The notes below the pieces were generated by a model. It saw nothing but the letters and a program-made list of their open reading frames with translations, was not told the DNA's origin and did not search any database. Below are positions 1-10,539 of a DNA stretch of 25,748 nt, one piece after another. The translations under genes were made by a program, and so were the position numbers. Position 1 is the stretch's first letter; every line of letters begins with the position of its first letter. The stretch is from Saccoglossus kowalevskii (lineage: Eukaryota; Hemichordata; Enteropneusta; Harrimaniidae): positions 474,086-499,833 of the forward strand of contig NW_003135338.1 of NCBI RefSeq assembly GCF_000003605.2, written 5' to 3'.

Positions 1-380
1 AATCGTAATTTTCAACACAAATAATAGTCTCGCTACCTTAATACACGAGCAGGAATTTAATAGTCATATATTGCTTTATATTGAATATCACAGACAATTA
101 CAAAGCATATCAGTCATGACATCATCGTTAAAATAGACAAATCTTGAATAATTCTAGCGAAAAAAATTCATGATTTACAGCCATATTTATGAAAAGTGAT
201 TTATCTTAAATAAATGTTTCTTTTCATCCTCCATGACAAACAAATCACCTTGCCTTGGAGGGTCATGCTCTTATGTTCAGTTATATTCATTGTTTTTCTT
301 TACTGAAACAAACAAAATGAATCATAGACTTGTGATTGGTTTTTATTTTTTTTTTATTAAATTTAAAATATGTAACAATT
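1..380. other. AT-rich non-coding DNA, nothing recognised
   Basis: No supported gene. The open frame at 233-418 is short, rich in F, K and N, and overlaps a poly-T tract near 347, so it looks like chance. The stretch TCTAGCGAAAA...TTTACAG near 156-180 resembles the end of the TACTGTAAAA-type elements further on, but is too short to call. Confidence 0.6.
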
Positions 381-557
381 TTCGTTTTGAATTAATTTTA
401 GCTGAATGGATGATTTAGTGAAAATAAAATCCAGCAAGTTAACCTTTTTCCCTATATTTTACTTTCAACTCATCAAAAATCTGTGAAAATGAAATCAATT
501 TAAAAAACTCAAAAGTATTTTCAGTGAAAATCAATTCCAGCTAAAATAAATACAGTA
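381..557 (-). mobile_element. MITE A, diverged copy, reverse orientation
   Basis: This reads as the reverse complement of the elements at 16402-16614 and 17684-17896. Shared blocks are AGTGAAAATAAAATCCAGCA (415-434), CCTTTTTCCCTATATTTTAC and the terminal block AATTCCAGCTAAAATAAA followed by TACAGTA ending at 557. The left end (381-410) is degraded, and the right terminal repeat has lost about 6 bp. There is no coding capacity; it is a non-autonomous DNA transposon remnant. The terminal TA is consistent with a Tc1/mariner-type target, which is an inference. Confidence 0.7.
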
Positions 558-1099
558 AGCTCTGTCACGTAGACCCAAGTATCAAATATAGTGTCTGAGG
601 TAATTCTGAAGTTAATAACAGTAAAAAATAACAGATGACTATTAAAGTATTGTATTTTAAATGTATCCTTATCTCCAACTACTGGTAATATTTTTAAATA
701 GAGTCTGAAAGGAAAAAGTATACGGATTTCCGATGATAGCAACCCACACTTTAATACCTCATGCATTATTAACAGTATTCATAGGCTCTATAGTTGCAAT
801 CTGTTCAACAAATAGATCAAATAATGAATTAAAAAACAAAAAATACTGTCCAATAGGTCAAAAACAGTCATATTTTTTCAGTCAGACAACTTTACAATAC
901 ACTGTGAAATTTTTGCTGCTAGAAGTTTTTCTGATTTGAGAATGTTAAGGCAATCATAAAGACAAATGTTGCGAGAGTCACTGGCACTCTATTTTATAAG
1001 ACAGCGAAAACAATTTTCATTGCTACAAAATTTCATGATTTTCCCCGACTAAAAAAATGTGTCTCTTATTACAATTGTAACAATTTGAATGCCATGATT
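558..1099. other. AT-rich non-coding DNA, nothing recognised
   Basis: Two short opposed open frames (733-939 plus, 521-766 minus) show no domain, no recognisable composition and no splice context. I see nothing else supportable. Confidence 0.55.
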
Positions 1100-1289
1100 G
1101 TTTCCCGCCAATATTTAGGTGCAACATTTTGCCTATTTTAAGGTAATTTTTAGATAATTTTGAACCAAATAGACATAATTTTCTACTGGCTACAAGTGTT
1201 AGTCAAAATTTTGGAAAAAATATGAAAAAATTATGGAGGTTGTAATTTGTGATGTCGACAATTGTTGACATTTGTGCTCAATGGGTTAA
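1100..1289 (-). mobile_element. Repeat D (TTAACCC end), reverse copy
   Basis: The reverse complement begins TTAACCCATTGAGCAC and continues through CCAAAATTTTGACTAACAC, GTCTATTTGGTTCAAAAT and GGCAAAATGTTGC. The same blocks occur in the same order at 19396-19594. The terminal TTAA followed by CCC resembles piggyBac-superfamily ends, but no transposase is present and the left boundary is approximate. It is a non-autonomous dispersed repeat. Confidence 0.65.
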
Positions 1290-2440
1290 AGTGCTTTACA
1301 ATAGATCAGAAATCAATTACCGCAATTAATGTTGTAATGAGAAATGAACAAATTACATACAAATTTTAGCAAGCAAAAAAGGCGGAAACAACTACCAAAA
1401 ACAGCACATACCGTAAATATGTAGATTAGCTTTATGCAGTAAATATAAGTCTTACAGCTATACAGGAAGGATGCATAAACTAATATTATTAAGTCATGCA
1501 GTCTGTACATTCAGATATCATCCTACTACATAAATGATTTGAAAATATACATATATCGCTCTAGAGAGAAAAACCTATTTCTCTGCAATAATAATGTTCT
1601 TGTGTCTATCAAACTGCCGCAGTCATGGAAACCAACTGAATTGGTGTTTATATAGCTCAGCGCTTCCCTTGAGGTGATAGATGAATTGAAGAACATACAG
1701 ACTATTCTATACAAGATTTTGCTTACTTCAACTATAATTGATCAATTCCCCAAATATCTACATTTTTTTGAGACGATCTTTGACCTGTATCATAGTGGTA
1801 ACGTAATTCATAGCATACACAAAATCAAAGCTGAGAAAAAAATGATCACCAATTGCCATGACAACCTGAGCCATAATTCATAGTTATAAGTGCAGTAGAC
1901 AAAACATGATGTTGAAAACAAGTTTAAGTGGTTTCCATGGTTACAAGAGATCAGGGATTGAAAAGATATGGCAGTCAATATAAGCAATTTTCAAAAAGAC
2001 CTGCAATACCTGAGATGTATTTATGAATTCATTGACATTTCCATCAAAGAATTATGATATACATTTTTTTTATAATGATTTTTTATTGATCAGATGCAGT
2101 AATCTTCATAAGTCATATGTTTTCAAAAAAAAATAATCATTACAATGACATACAATTTTGTTATATATCACTTAACAAAAGGTAGAAGTAAATGAAGTAT
2201 CGATTCAGAGAGACATTTTGGATTACAATATATGTTTAATAATACCCTGTATAAACCAAACAACTGTTCATAGTCTTTGTGACATGCCATGTTCAATATC
2301 AGTGAAGTGTTAAAAGGACGTAATACTTGCAGCATGCTGATGCTTGAAAATTCTCTGTCTAATAACTTATATAACACTGAAAAGTCGTATACACATCAAG
2401 GATTTAAAAGATGAGTGTAAAAAGTGGTGAAAAAAGTGAT
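1290..2440. other. AT-rich non-coding DNA with one X-box-like motif
   Basis: No supported gene. The several 60-70 codon open frames on both strands lack recognisable domains. The one notable site is GTTTCCATGGTTAC at 1931-1944, one mismatch from an RFX X-box when read on the minus strand. TAGCTCAGCGC at 1653-1663 resembles a tRNA A box but has no partner B box. Confidence 0.55.
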
Positions 2441-3160
2441 AAATATCTCACAAGAATTGAAGATCTCACAACAACTTAATATCTCATGAAAACTGAAGAT
2501 CACACAAGTCTTGAAGATCTCACAAGATTAAAGATCACACTAGAATTGAAGATCTCACAAGAATTGAAGATCTCACAAGATCTGATGATCTCACAAGAAT
2601 TGAAGATCACACAAGAATTGAAGATCTCACAAGAACTGAAGATCACACAAGAACTGAAGATCTCACAAGAATTGAAGATCTCACAAGTATTGAAGATCAC
2701 ACTAGAACTGAAGATCACACAAGATCTGAAGATCACACAAGATCTCAAGATCTCACAAGAATTGAAGATCACGCAAGAATTGAAGATCTCACAAGAACTG
2801 AAGATCTCACAAGAATTGATAAGAATTGAAGATCTCACAAGAATTGAAGATCTTATGAGAACTGAAGACCTCACAAGAACTGCATGAAGACCTCACAAGA
2901 ATTGAAGATCTCACAACAACTGAATACTAGTATCTCACGAAAACTGAAGATCTCACAAGAATTGAAGACCTCACAAGACTGAAGATCTCACAACAACTGA
3001 ATATTTCATGAAAACTGAAGATCTCACAAGAACTGAAGACCTCACAAGAACTGAAGACCTCAGAGGAATTGAAGATCTCACAAGAATTGATGATCTCACA
3101 AGAACTGGAGATCTCACAAGAATCAAAATTCTCCCGAGAACTGAGAGATGATCACAAAAT
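2441..3160. repeat. 18-bp minisatellite, about 39 units
   Basis: The tandem unit is GAAGATCTCACAAGAATT, with common variants GATCACACA, AAGAACTG and GACCTCACA. The 5' part (about 2500-2820) keeps an almost strict 18-bp period. The 3' part carries indels and larger variant units. Because 18 is a multiple of three and the unit holds no stop in one frame of each strand, long open frames result: 2486-2887 plus (repeating LKISQE) and 2500-2874 minus (repeating SCEIFN). I read both as by-products of the repeat. A variant pair, CACAACAACT then CTCATGAAAACT, recurs near 2465, 2910 and 2990, which suggests block duplication of a longer segment. Confidence 0.95.
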
Positions 3161-4145
3161 CGCACTTAAAAAAAACAGAAATTTCTAGAAAACCAAAATG
3201 AACCTTTGAATGAAGTTGTTATCTTGTACATTTTTCTCAATGTCCTTTTCAAAGCATCTATTATGCATGTTTTGCATTTTTGAATATGAAGATAATTTTG
3301 TGCATTTTTGTTAAATACACAATTAAACAATTCAAAACGTTCATTACTCTAGAAATGCATTTAATTCATGCATGTTTTTCATCACGTTTAACCATACCTT
3401 GATATCTAAGTTACATTCCTATATCTTATAAATCAGTGTTAACACAATTGGTGTACAACAAAAATGATCAAACTCTTTTTTTCCAGTCACCATGGAAACC
3501 ATTAACATTTTCGCTACATATGAATGTATCTGTAAATCAATACTTTTTTTGAGAGCCCTAAATTGTCACCATGACTACGATGTAATGACAGCCAAAGAAT
3601 GATCTATCATCATACACAGAAACATCTTTGATGCATTGGTGAATTTTATCTTTCAGTTTCTATAGAAACAGATACTTCCACACTTGAAACCATGTCAGAA
3701 GTATGTTAATTGCTCAGAATTGTGAAAATAATCCCTCAATTCAGTGAACAATTAAATTTTGCAGTATTTCAGGATTTGATTTCTGATCAATATCTAGAGG
3801 GACGAAAAAAACGAGAGAAAAATATGGATTATCAAAACACTTGTATATATATTACGTACATTGTACTTTCTTTATCGATGGTCACAATTAACTGTGCATG
3901 ACACATTTGGGGCACAATTATGGTTTTATTTAAAAAGAAAAAACAAACATGCGTCCTCCATACCTTTACATATTATGTTTCGTGAAATCAGAGAATTTAA
4001 TTTAGATAACTGATTTGTTGAGCATCCAGCTTTATTATATTCTGTGGAATCTACGTAGTGTTCATTACGTTATCGCATTTGAAGAAGAAACTAACATTCT
4101 TGCTATTAAGTTTTCAAATGTTCCACAGTGTTTTTTTTGTTTTAA
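3161..4145. other. AT-rich non-coding DNA with one X-box-like motif
   Basis: No supported gene. GTCACCATGGAAAC at 3486-3499 is one mismatch from the RFX X-box consensus. The 63-codon frame at 3710-3901 has no recognisable features. A T-rich tract (about 4131-4143) leads into the MITE B copy. Confidence 0.55.
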
Positions 4146-4302
4146 AGCGGGGGAGTCGTCACCTGCGCATGCGTCAGATGGCCATAGCGTGTCATTGTTT
4201 ACAAACAAGCTTCTACCCATGAGCCTTTGCATTTTCAGAGTGCGTTGTTATCGTCGCTTGGGACTTAATTACCGTGCATGTGCAGGTGAGGACTCTCCCG
4301 CT
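4146..4302 (+). mobile_element. MITE B, 157 bp, flanked by TTAA
   Basis: Terminal inverted repeats of about 30 bp are easy to read. The left end starts AGCGGGGGAGTCGTCACCTG (4146 on). The reverse complement of the right end starts AGCGGGAGAGTCCTCACCTG. Both ends abut TTAA (4142-4145 and 4303-4306), as expected for a TTAA-targeting transposase of piggyBac type, although the terminal bases are not the usual CCC. The interior holds a block at 4201-4238 that is strongly shared with the second copy at 14377-14527. A 133-codon open frame (4015-4416) runs straight through the element and both flanks and is not a gene. Confidence 0.88.
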
Positions 4303-6895
4303 TTAAATAACAGTTCTATTTACAATGTAACAAATGTATCTTCTACTGGGGTGACAAGGTGCATTACTGGAACATTGTTCTGCCATTTCAGCATCTGTTC
4401 ATTCACCACAGAGTAAAATTATAGACAGTATGTGTTGTGTGAAACCTTACAGTATTTGTATAACAAAAGCAGGTCTGCCTGATCCAGTGATGTAATACGT
4501 CATACATGTATCTATGTTGCTACTTCCATTATTTTGTTTCAAAGAGTTACACTAACAAAGAAAAGGTATACACAGAATTTTCAAATTGATTTGCCTTCAT
4601 ACTGCATGTATTTTTTCAGTGTCTAAAAAGTATGTTAAATTCCTTTTCAAAAATGGAATCGTGATCGGCAGCGGTACCGTGTATACATGTATGCACATAT
4701 ACTGTATGTTTCTTATGTTGGACCTTACTCAAGCATTGTTTTTGTGTACGTTCCAAATAATATATCCTATAATCCTATCCTACTGCCTACATGTATATCC
4801 TCGATCTTGCATTCACAAGTGAGGGACTGTGATAAAACATAGGCTAATAGACACTTCATATACATAATAAAACAGTAAGCGCTAAATCAGATTCCGATAC
4901 AGTCTCCATAGGCAGTGAGTAATGCAAATAGATATATACTCAAAAGCATGTATATGTATATCCCATAAATAAACATATGATGTCTGAATGGCCTGCTCTG
5001 TGTTTGCAGAACAATTAATTGTACTATTGGAGCTGTTTAACATAACAAAGAGACTTGGATAAATTATGTGATTTTTGTGCAATATGCCATCTTGTGTAAG
5101 TTAGTACTTTTGGTGAAATTGCTAAGTTTTGTTAGTTATGCTAACTTTCTAGGAGACAGTCTAGTATATCAGATACTTGTATATTTATAAAGTATGATTG
5201 GAATGGTATGCATATATTTGGAGATGGATTAGTTGTGAGCTCCTGCCAAATAAAAAGAATTGTTTTATTGCATTTTCACAAAAACTAATTAATTAATGTA
5301 CAATAAATATAATATCCAAAGGATATGAAAATATGAATATTTTGACACTTTTTCAACAAAACAAAAATCATTTCAAAATACTGATTTGTTGTCAGAATTT
5401 TTAAATCTTTCTTTGATGCTGTTGGTTTCCTAAGAAACAATAATTCTGAAACTTCAGATCATTTTTGTTTTCACTGGGGATGCTTACTATATAAATTAGA
5501 CTGTTGTTGTTTGCTACAATCGTTAGAGAAAACATTTTGTTTGAATACATATCCTAATTTCTGCCCTCTTTTTTTATTGGTAGATTTTTGAAAGTTCCAG
5601 AGAAATCACCTCGAGCTCACATTTACATATTTACAAATGTGCTTACTACGGAACATAACAGAAAAAAAAAACTGTTCAGAAATTTAACGATGGCAATCTG
5701 TTTTTCATTTCCATGTACACTAGGTTTGACCAGTCTAGTGTTTGTTTTTCCTTTGAGGTAGCCAGCAATTAAAATCTGTCCAATATTTTACATAGTCAGA
5801 CAGAAATTTGATCCAATCAAAGTTGGTCATGTTTGAGATTGCTACAAGCGGTTATTTGTTTGTAATATTAACGAATAGCCATTATTTTTTATAAAGACAA
5901 AACTGTCATTACCTGGGAGTGCATTATTGTACCACACAACAATAGAAAACATAATATACCAGAGATATATCAAATAAAATCGATATAAAATTCATAAACA
6001 ACGTAAACAAACACTTTCTTATTTTCTTTCTCTAGAATCCATATCCTACCTTTCCTGTTGCTCCATCCTGTTGAACGATTGCCATATTTTCCTTAGACTA
6101 AAAGCTAGACTCTTACATCAAAGGTGCTGGGACAAGTATATATGCGTGCACTACCAGTAGTTATCAACGTACATGCTCGGTGGCCAGTTCTCATAGAGGA
6201 GTTAATTAATCTATTTAAAGACTAAACAACTAATCAAACATTCTAGTCTATTAACTATCCTAAATACACTGCAAGCAGATTGTTGCTGTCAGTCGATTTA
6301 TCTTCATTTCACATTAGGTGACCTATATTGTACGTAGTATCAATGTACATAACATCTGTGCCATATCACAGTACTTTTATCCTGGGGTCGTTATCTGACA
6401 TACTTTTGCCAGTGTAACAGATTAAAGCACGGAAAATAAAGTGGTTTACATAAATCAATATCAAACAAAATTTATTGGACATGCTTGGCTATTATCATCT
6501 GAAGTGAATTCAGACTCCATGAAGAGTGTCATTAATTTTTCATTAACTAAGACCTTTGTATCTTTATGTCAGTTTAGAAGTACTGATTGACAGGGTCTCT
6601 TAATCGTATATAACTATGTATACATGTACGTCTCATAATTGCTGTAGGATTTAATGATGTACATAGCATATACTCGTCAGACTATCAAATCTCCCGGAGA
6701 TCACGCAATACATTCTTAGAAGAGCTCTGAAATGAACATTAAATTAACAAACATATTCGTACACGAACTGAACAGTTGATCATGTGACTGAAAAAACAAC
6801 GTACATGTACTTTCTATTGATATATCATTTATATATTCAAGTCACTGTACGTAGTGCAGGGGAGTGCATGATGACAGTTGACTAGTAATCAAAAG
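4303..6895. other. 2.6 kb of plain AT-rich non-coding DNA
   Basis: No supported gene or dispersed repeat family. Five of the window's eleven TACATGTA octamers are here (4503, 4684, 4788, 6621, 6802). Minor structures include GTTAG-TTATG-CTAAC near 5132 and ACTAC-CA-GTAGT near 6150. The 66-78 codon frames at 4586-4822 and 4882-5082 are low complexity or featureless. Individual short exons cannot be excluded. Confidence 0.5.
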
Positions 6896-6945
6896 GAGGC
6901 TTAGAAAAAACTGTGGGCTGAAAGTATTGGAGACACATTCAATAT
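6896..6945 (+). mobile_element. Repeat head shared with the Helitron-like element
   Basis: The segment reads GGCTTAGAAAAAACTGTGGG, then CTGAAAGTATTGGAGACAC. It matches 10400-10442 (GCTTAGAAAGAACTCCCG, then CTGAGAGTATTGGAGACAT). The 33-bp tandem array starts 9 bp downstream, so head and array probably belong to one element. Confidence 0.6.
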
Positions 6946-6953
6946 TAAAGATT

Positions 6954-7102
6954 AGTGACCACCTCATATAAAGACCACCTGCCTATAGTGACCACCTCAT
7001 ATAAAGACCACCTGCCTATAGTGACTGCCTATAGTGACCACTTTCAGGCTATAAGGCATAACATACAAGCAACTTGTTTATAAAGACCACCTGTTTTATG
7101 TG
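6954..7102 (+). repeat. 33-bp tandem repeat, 2 full units plus degenerate ones
   Basis: Units starting AGTGACCACCTCATATAAAG begin at 6954 and 6987, a 33-bp period. Shorter degenerate units follow from 7020 (AGTGACTGCCTAT, AGTGACCACTTTC), and a last fragment, TATAAAGACCACCTG, lies near 7079-7093. Its place just after the shared head suggests it is the tandem core of a non-autonomous element. Confidence 0.85.
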
Positions 7103-7578
7103 ACAATCTTTTCAGTAACATTGCAAATTCTTCCTTTGTTTAGAGGCCAAAATAATAATTAGCCTTCTGTTTATGTAAAAAAAAAAAAATTTTATTTTGA
7201 TCAACTTGAATAAATGTGTTGCAACAGTACCATCTCATTAATTTCTAGGTGTATATTATGTTGAGTATGAGTTGGCATTCATAAAAAAAATTATCTAACC
7301 TAACTAGATTTGACAGTTTGTCTGAGATAAACCAAGAAGTTCTAGAGAAAAAAATACATAGAAATTTGAAAAAAGTTTGAAAAAATGTTGGAAAAATGTT
7401 GGCATTTAATTAGTAATTCATGTAATATTTTATTTTTCTCCTGTTGCTAAGAGTAGTCATAACTACAGGTAAATGCATTCAAAAGTTAAATAGTGTCAAG
7501 GGTAAATAATATAAGGGCATGCAAACTACATAGTCATTGTCTTTTCTGTTCAAATGTAAGAATTTTGACAATATATCC
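7103..7578. other. AT-rich non-coding DNA, nothing recognised
   Basis: No gene supported. It contains a run of 13 A at 7177-7189. I see nothing else. Confidence 0.55.
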
Positions 7579-7726
7579 TATAATATAAGGTTATTACAAG
7601 GATACCTTAAAGTATACAAAAAGACAGTACAGCTCGAGTATCGACCGACGCACAGCGGAGGTTGATTCACGGCGTACTGTCTGAGTGCATACTTTGAGGT
7701 ATCCTCGTAATAACCTTATTATTATA
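7579..7726. mobile_element. Foldback MITE (F) with CpG-rich spacer
   Basis: Arms at 7579-7630 and 7674-7726 are inverted copies of each other. In the central 30 positions (left GGTTATTACAAGGATACCTT onward) I count 27 matches. The arms end inward with GACAGTAC (7623-7630) and GTACTGTC (7674-7681). The spacer (7631-7673) is much richer in CpG than its surroundings and can itself pair weakly (ATCGACC with GGTTGAT). There is no coding capacity. Typical of a palindromic MITE; the superfamily is undetermined because no clear target duplication is visible. Confidence 0.8.
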
Positions 7727-8453
7727 CATCCTTTCCCTCCAAGGATACAACATTGGGAATACCAAAATCCAAAATGTTTAGAACAGAATCAGTGAACTTC
7801 TTTGTGTGGAGTCCATTCAAACTCTGGTGGCAGCCGTGTTTGTTCTTATTATTACAGGACGCTTACGCATGTAATCATTCCATATTTAGAATTCGCATTT
7901 CCTAATATGGTAGGATGAAAATACCCCATAAAATACCGCAAAATTGCGGCACGCTGTAACTTATGGCGTTGCAGTGACAGATGTATAATAATAATATATA
8001 ATATTAACTACTTAAATTCCTCACATAATTTTTCTCTACTTTAGACCAAATCGTCACAATATTTCATTCCAAAAATGTGGACAAATTTATCTGGTTTTAT
8101 TTTGGGGAATATAGAGACAAAATTTGACTGAGGTGAATTCAGTCCTTGCCAACACTCACAAATTATCAATTCATGGAAATTTTTAACAATAAAAATTTAC
8201 AAGTCTATGCAAAGATGCTTACCTAATTGAATTTTATTCAAATGACATCACTATACCGATTACATAATGTGATTTATCATTCTAATTAATCATGAGTAAT
8301 ATGTATAACCTCTTTACGACTTACAATAAAATAGACAAGCCACAGCAAAGCAAGGTTGCAATGGTCGTTATAATATGCATACACATTATACATTTAATTG
8401 ATCTCTGCTGAGCCTGCAGTGCTCTATCGGTAATGTCAGTTCTGTTTTTAACA
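7727..8453. other. Non-coding DNA with small inverted repeats
   Basis: No gene supported. CCATATT (7880-7886) pairs with AATATGG (7904-7910), and CCGCAA (7936-7941) with TTGCGG (7944-7949). The stretch TTCTTATTATTACAG ending near 7858 looks like a splice acceptor, but all three frames after it close within about 20 codons, so I do not call an exon. Confidence 0.5.
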
Positions 8454-8512
8454 TTAACCCTTAAAAGATCAAGCTAATGTAAAAGCACATAGTCTCACAA
8501 GATAAGGGTTAA
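8454..8512. mobile_element. 59-bp TTAACCCTTA inverted pair (possible mini-element G)
   Basis: TTAACCCTTA (8454-8463) and TAAGGGTTAA (8503-8512) form a perfect 10-bp inverted repeat around 39 bp. TTAA followed by CCC matches the general form of piggyBac-superfamily ends. The short length and single copy mean it could also be chance or a decayed end pair. Confidence 0.35.
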
Positions 8513-8794
8513 CGATCTCCCTATTTCATCATAGAATTCTCCAAATATATAAACAGAACGTCCCTAAGTAGTAATAAAAGTGCATTATTTCTGATCATCA
8601 ATTCTACTTAAAAACAAGAGCTAATCAATAATATATTTTTTTTGACACAGAGTCGTGATAGGCTGATGTCTATTATTAGAACAGTGAATTGAGGATGAGG
8701 TTGTCTTGGAAATCCTGTCTTATATGTCTGTAATAAATATTGGAATAGATAATTTACTTTTAATAGCTAGATTATAATCGTTACACAACAAAAA

Positions 8795-9067
8795 GAATAG
8801 AATAGAATAGAATAGAATAGAATAGAATAGAATAGAATAGAATAGAATAGAATAGAATAGAATAGAATAGAATAGAATAGAATAGAATAGAATAGAAAAG
8901 AAAAGAAAAGAAAAGAAAAGAAAAGAAAAGAAAAGAAAAGAATAGAATAGAATAGAATAGAATAGAATAGAATAGAATAGAATAAAGAATAGAATAGAAT
9001 AGAATAGAATAGAATAGAATAGAATAGAATAGAATAGAATAGAATAGAATAGAATAGAATAGAATAG
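8795..9067. repeat. Pentanucleotide array (AATAG)n with an (AAAAG)9 core
   Basis: The structure reads cleanly: 20 AATAG units (8796-8895), 9 AAAAG units (8896-8940), 8 AATAG units (8941-8980), one 7-bp interruption AATAAAG (8981-8987), then 16 AATAG units (8988-9067). The minus strand is open in all frames (repeating YSILF), which is a by-product of the repeat and not a gene. Very likely polymorphic in length. Confidence 0.98.
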
Positions 9068-9473
9068 TTGCATCCTAAATCAACATACATGTAGTGTTTA
9101 CATTTATTAGAAATCTAAGATAATTTTGCTACAGTGTGTGATATACTATTATTGATTTAATATCACACTCAAAAGTTACATTATCTGGCTATCGACAATT
9201 CACTCTACATAATCCTATATAATACAAAGAGAACACTCAAGTGACAGGAATGCATCTGCAGTTCTAATTAACGACGGACTGTAACAGTTTTATTCATGAC
9301 AAGATCATCTATATCCCAGTCAGCTGTGTCTGGAAAAAGAAGACTGCAAATGACTACTGGGAATTGTTTTGTTCTCTGTCAGACATTTTCAAATTCACAT
9401 GCACAGAGCTAGATATAATAAATGGGCTGTATTAGTACATGAAACAAACGTTGAATTCAAACATTAATGAACT
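9068..9473. other. AT-rich non-coding DNA, nothing recognised
   Basis: No gene supported. One TACATGTA lies at 9086-9093. I see nothing else. Confidence 0.55.
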
Positions 9474-9701
9474 ACTGTAAAACATGTTGAAAAAGCGGCA
9501 TGCAATTTTAGCGAATTGTGGTAAAATGACGTACTAGCAAAATGTTTATTTAGCGAATCTCTCTTGTCATTGTTGCTTTCTTTGTTTGGCAACCATTTTG
9601 AATGTATAATAAAGTCATTAGCGACATCTTGAATTAGCGAATCAGTTCTCTCGCTAAATTCTTGAAAAAAACATGCTCGCGAAAAAGACATGTTTTACAG
9701 T
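9474..9701. mobile_element. MITE E, 228 bp, ACTGTAAAACATG ends
   Basis: The perfect 13-bp inverted ends are ACTGTAAAACATG (9474-9486) and CATGTTTTACAGT (9689-9701). The interior repeats the words TTAGCGAAT and TAGCGA and ends TGCTCGCGAAAAAGACATG. An open frame on the minus strand (9464-9691) spans the element and is a by-product. Non-autonomous; related in its end sequence, though not in its interior, to MITE A. Confidence 0.85.
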
Positions 9702-9771
9702 GCTTGAAGGACACATTGTACGTACTGGTAGACTAAGATCTGATATGACTCAATAATTTATTGATACTTGA

Positions 9772-9787
9772 GTGTGTGTGTGTGTGT
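9772..9787. repeat. (GT)8 microsatellite
   Basis: Eight GT dinucleotides, directly visible. Confidence 0.97.
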
Positions 9788-9821
9788 CACATAATTAAAA
9801 AGGAATTCACAGCATTTTGAA

Positions 9822-9980
9822 TACTGTAAAACTGCTTTTATTTCACAAAATGATAATTTGCGAACAGTGCCAATTTTCTGGGGTCCTATAAGGGTGTCAG
9901 TGACTTGTGTAAAGTTTTCACGAATACGCCGACTCGCGCAAAATTTTCTGATGCAAAATTACTGTGATTTTATTCAGTAA
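9822..9980. mobile_element. Probable TACTGTAAAA-type element
   Basis: It starts TACTGTAAAACTGCTTTTAT (9822 on). The right side has ACTCGCGCAAAATTTTCTG and TTACTGTGATTTTATTCAGT, and a plausible terminal CAGTAA ends at 9980. The interior is CpG-richer than its flanks, like other members of this end type. End symmetry is poor, so this may be a decayed copy or a half element. Confidence 0.5.
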
Positions 9981-10324
9981 CACACACGCTATACAGAAAC
10001 ATCATAGCTGATCACATATACATACAACAAAGAACATAAAGAAGGGTTAATATCTTGCCTTGACAATTTTGAAGTGATTCAGTATTGAGATAGCCATTCA
10101 TTCAACCAGTTTACTTGCAAGATGTTCTTGCAGTTACAACTCTACAGACATCCGATTAATGAGTTAATAAAGGTATTCTTGGATGGCAATGGCGAATTGA
10201 AGCACATACAGACACTGTATAGTTAAAAACAAAGAACTATGTGTTAGTAGCTATGAATTAAAAATTACAAGTGTTAGTAATTATGAGAAAGTATTAGTAT
10301 TACAGAAAGGAATTACAAGATGAT
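9981..10324. other. AT-rich non-coding DNA, nothing recognised
   Basis: No gene supported. The phrase AAGTGTTAGTAATTATGA repeats loosely between 10238 and 10300. Confidence 0.5.
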
Positions 10325-10350
10325 AATTAATTAATTAATTAATTAATTAA
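10325..10350. repeat. (AATT)n microsatellite, 26 bp
   Basis: An uninterrupted tetranucleotide run. A TACCGGTA octamer follows at 10355-10362. Confidence 0.95.
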
Positions 10351-10539
10351 TATGTACCGGTAAGATACTTGTGGTTGATGAAGGTTATTATGAATCAAAG
10401 AAAGCTTAGAAAGAACTCCCGTGTGCTGAGAGTATTGGAGACATATAAAAAATCAGCCTTCCAAACAAGAAGCTTGGAAACTAATATTTGTCTGCTTATT
10501 TGAGATGTACAACATGAAAACAATGTGATCCACATTATT

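Noticed and set aside
1653-1663. TAGCTCAGCGC as a tRNA or SINE A box
   Set aside because: There is no B box (GGTTCRANYCC) at the right distance and no acceptor stem pairing.
2486-2887. 133-codon open frame (repeating LKISQE) as a coiled-coil protein
   Set aside because: It lies wholly in an 18-bp minisatellite. The opposite strand is equally open, the 3' part of the array loses frame, and no promoter, exon or conserved flank is visible.
4015-4416. 133-codon plus-strand frame with several cysteines as a secreted protein
   Set aside because: It runs through MITE B including both inverted ends and TTAA flanks. No signal peptide or domain pattern holds across the element boundaries.
7840-7910. 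TTCTTATTATTACAG followed by a GC-richer stretch as a 3' splice site and exon
   Set aside because: All three frames after the site stop within about 20 codons, and no donor or homology is seen.
8720-9090. Minus-strand frames of 107-117 codons (repeating YSILF) as membrane proteins
   Set aside because: They are translation of an (AATAG)n microsatellite, which has no stop codon in any minus-strand frame.
9464-9691. 75-codon minus-strand frame
   Set aside because: It coincides almost exactly with MITE E, and its sequence reflects the element's terminal repeats.
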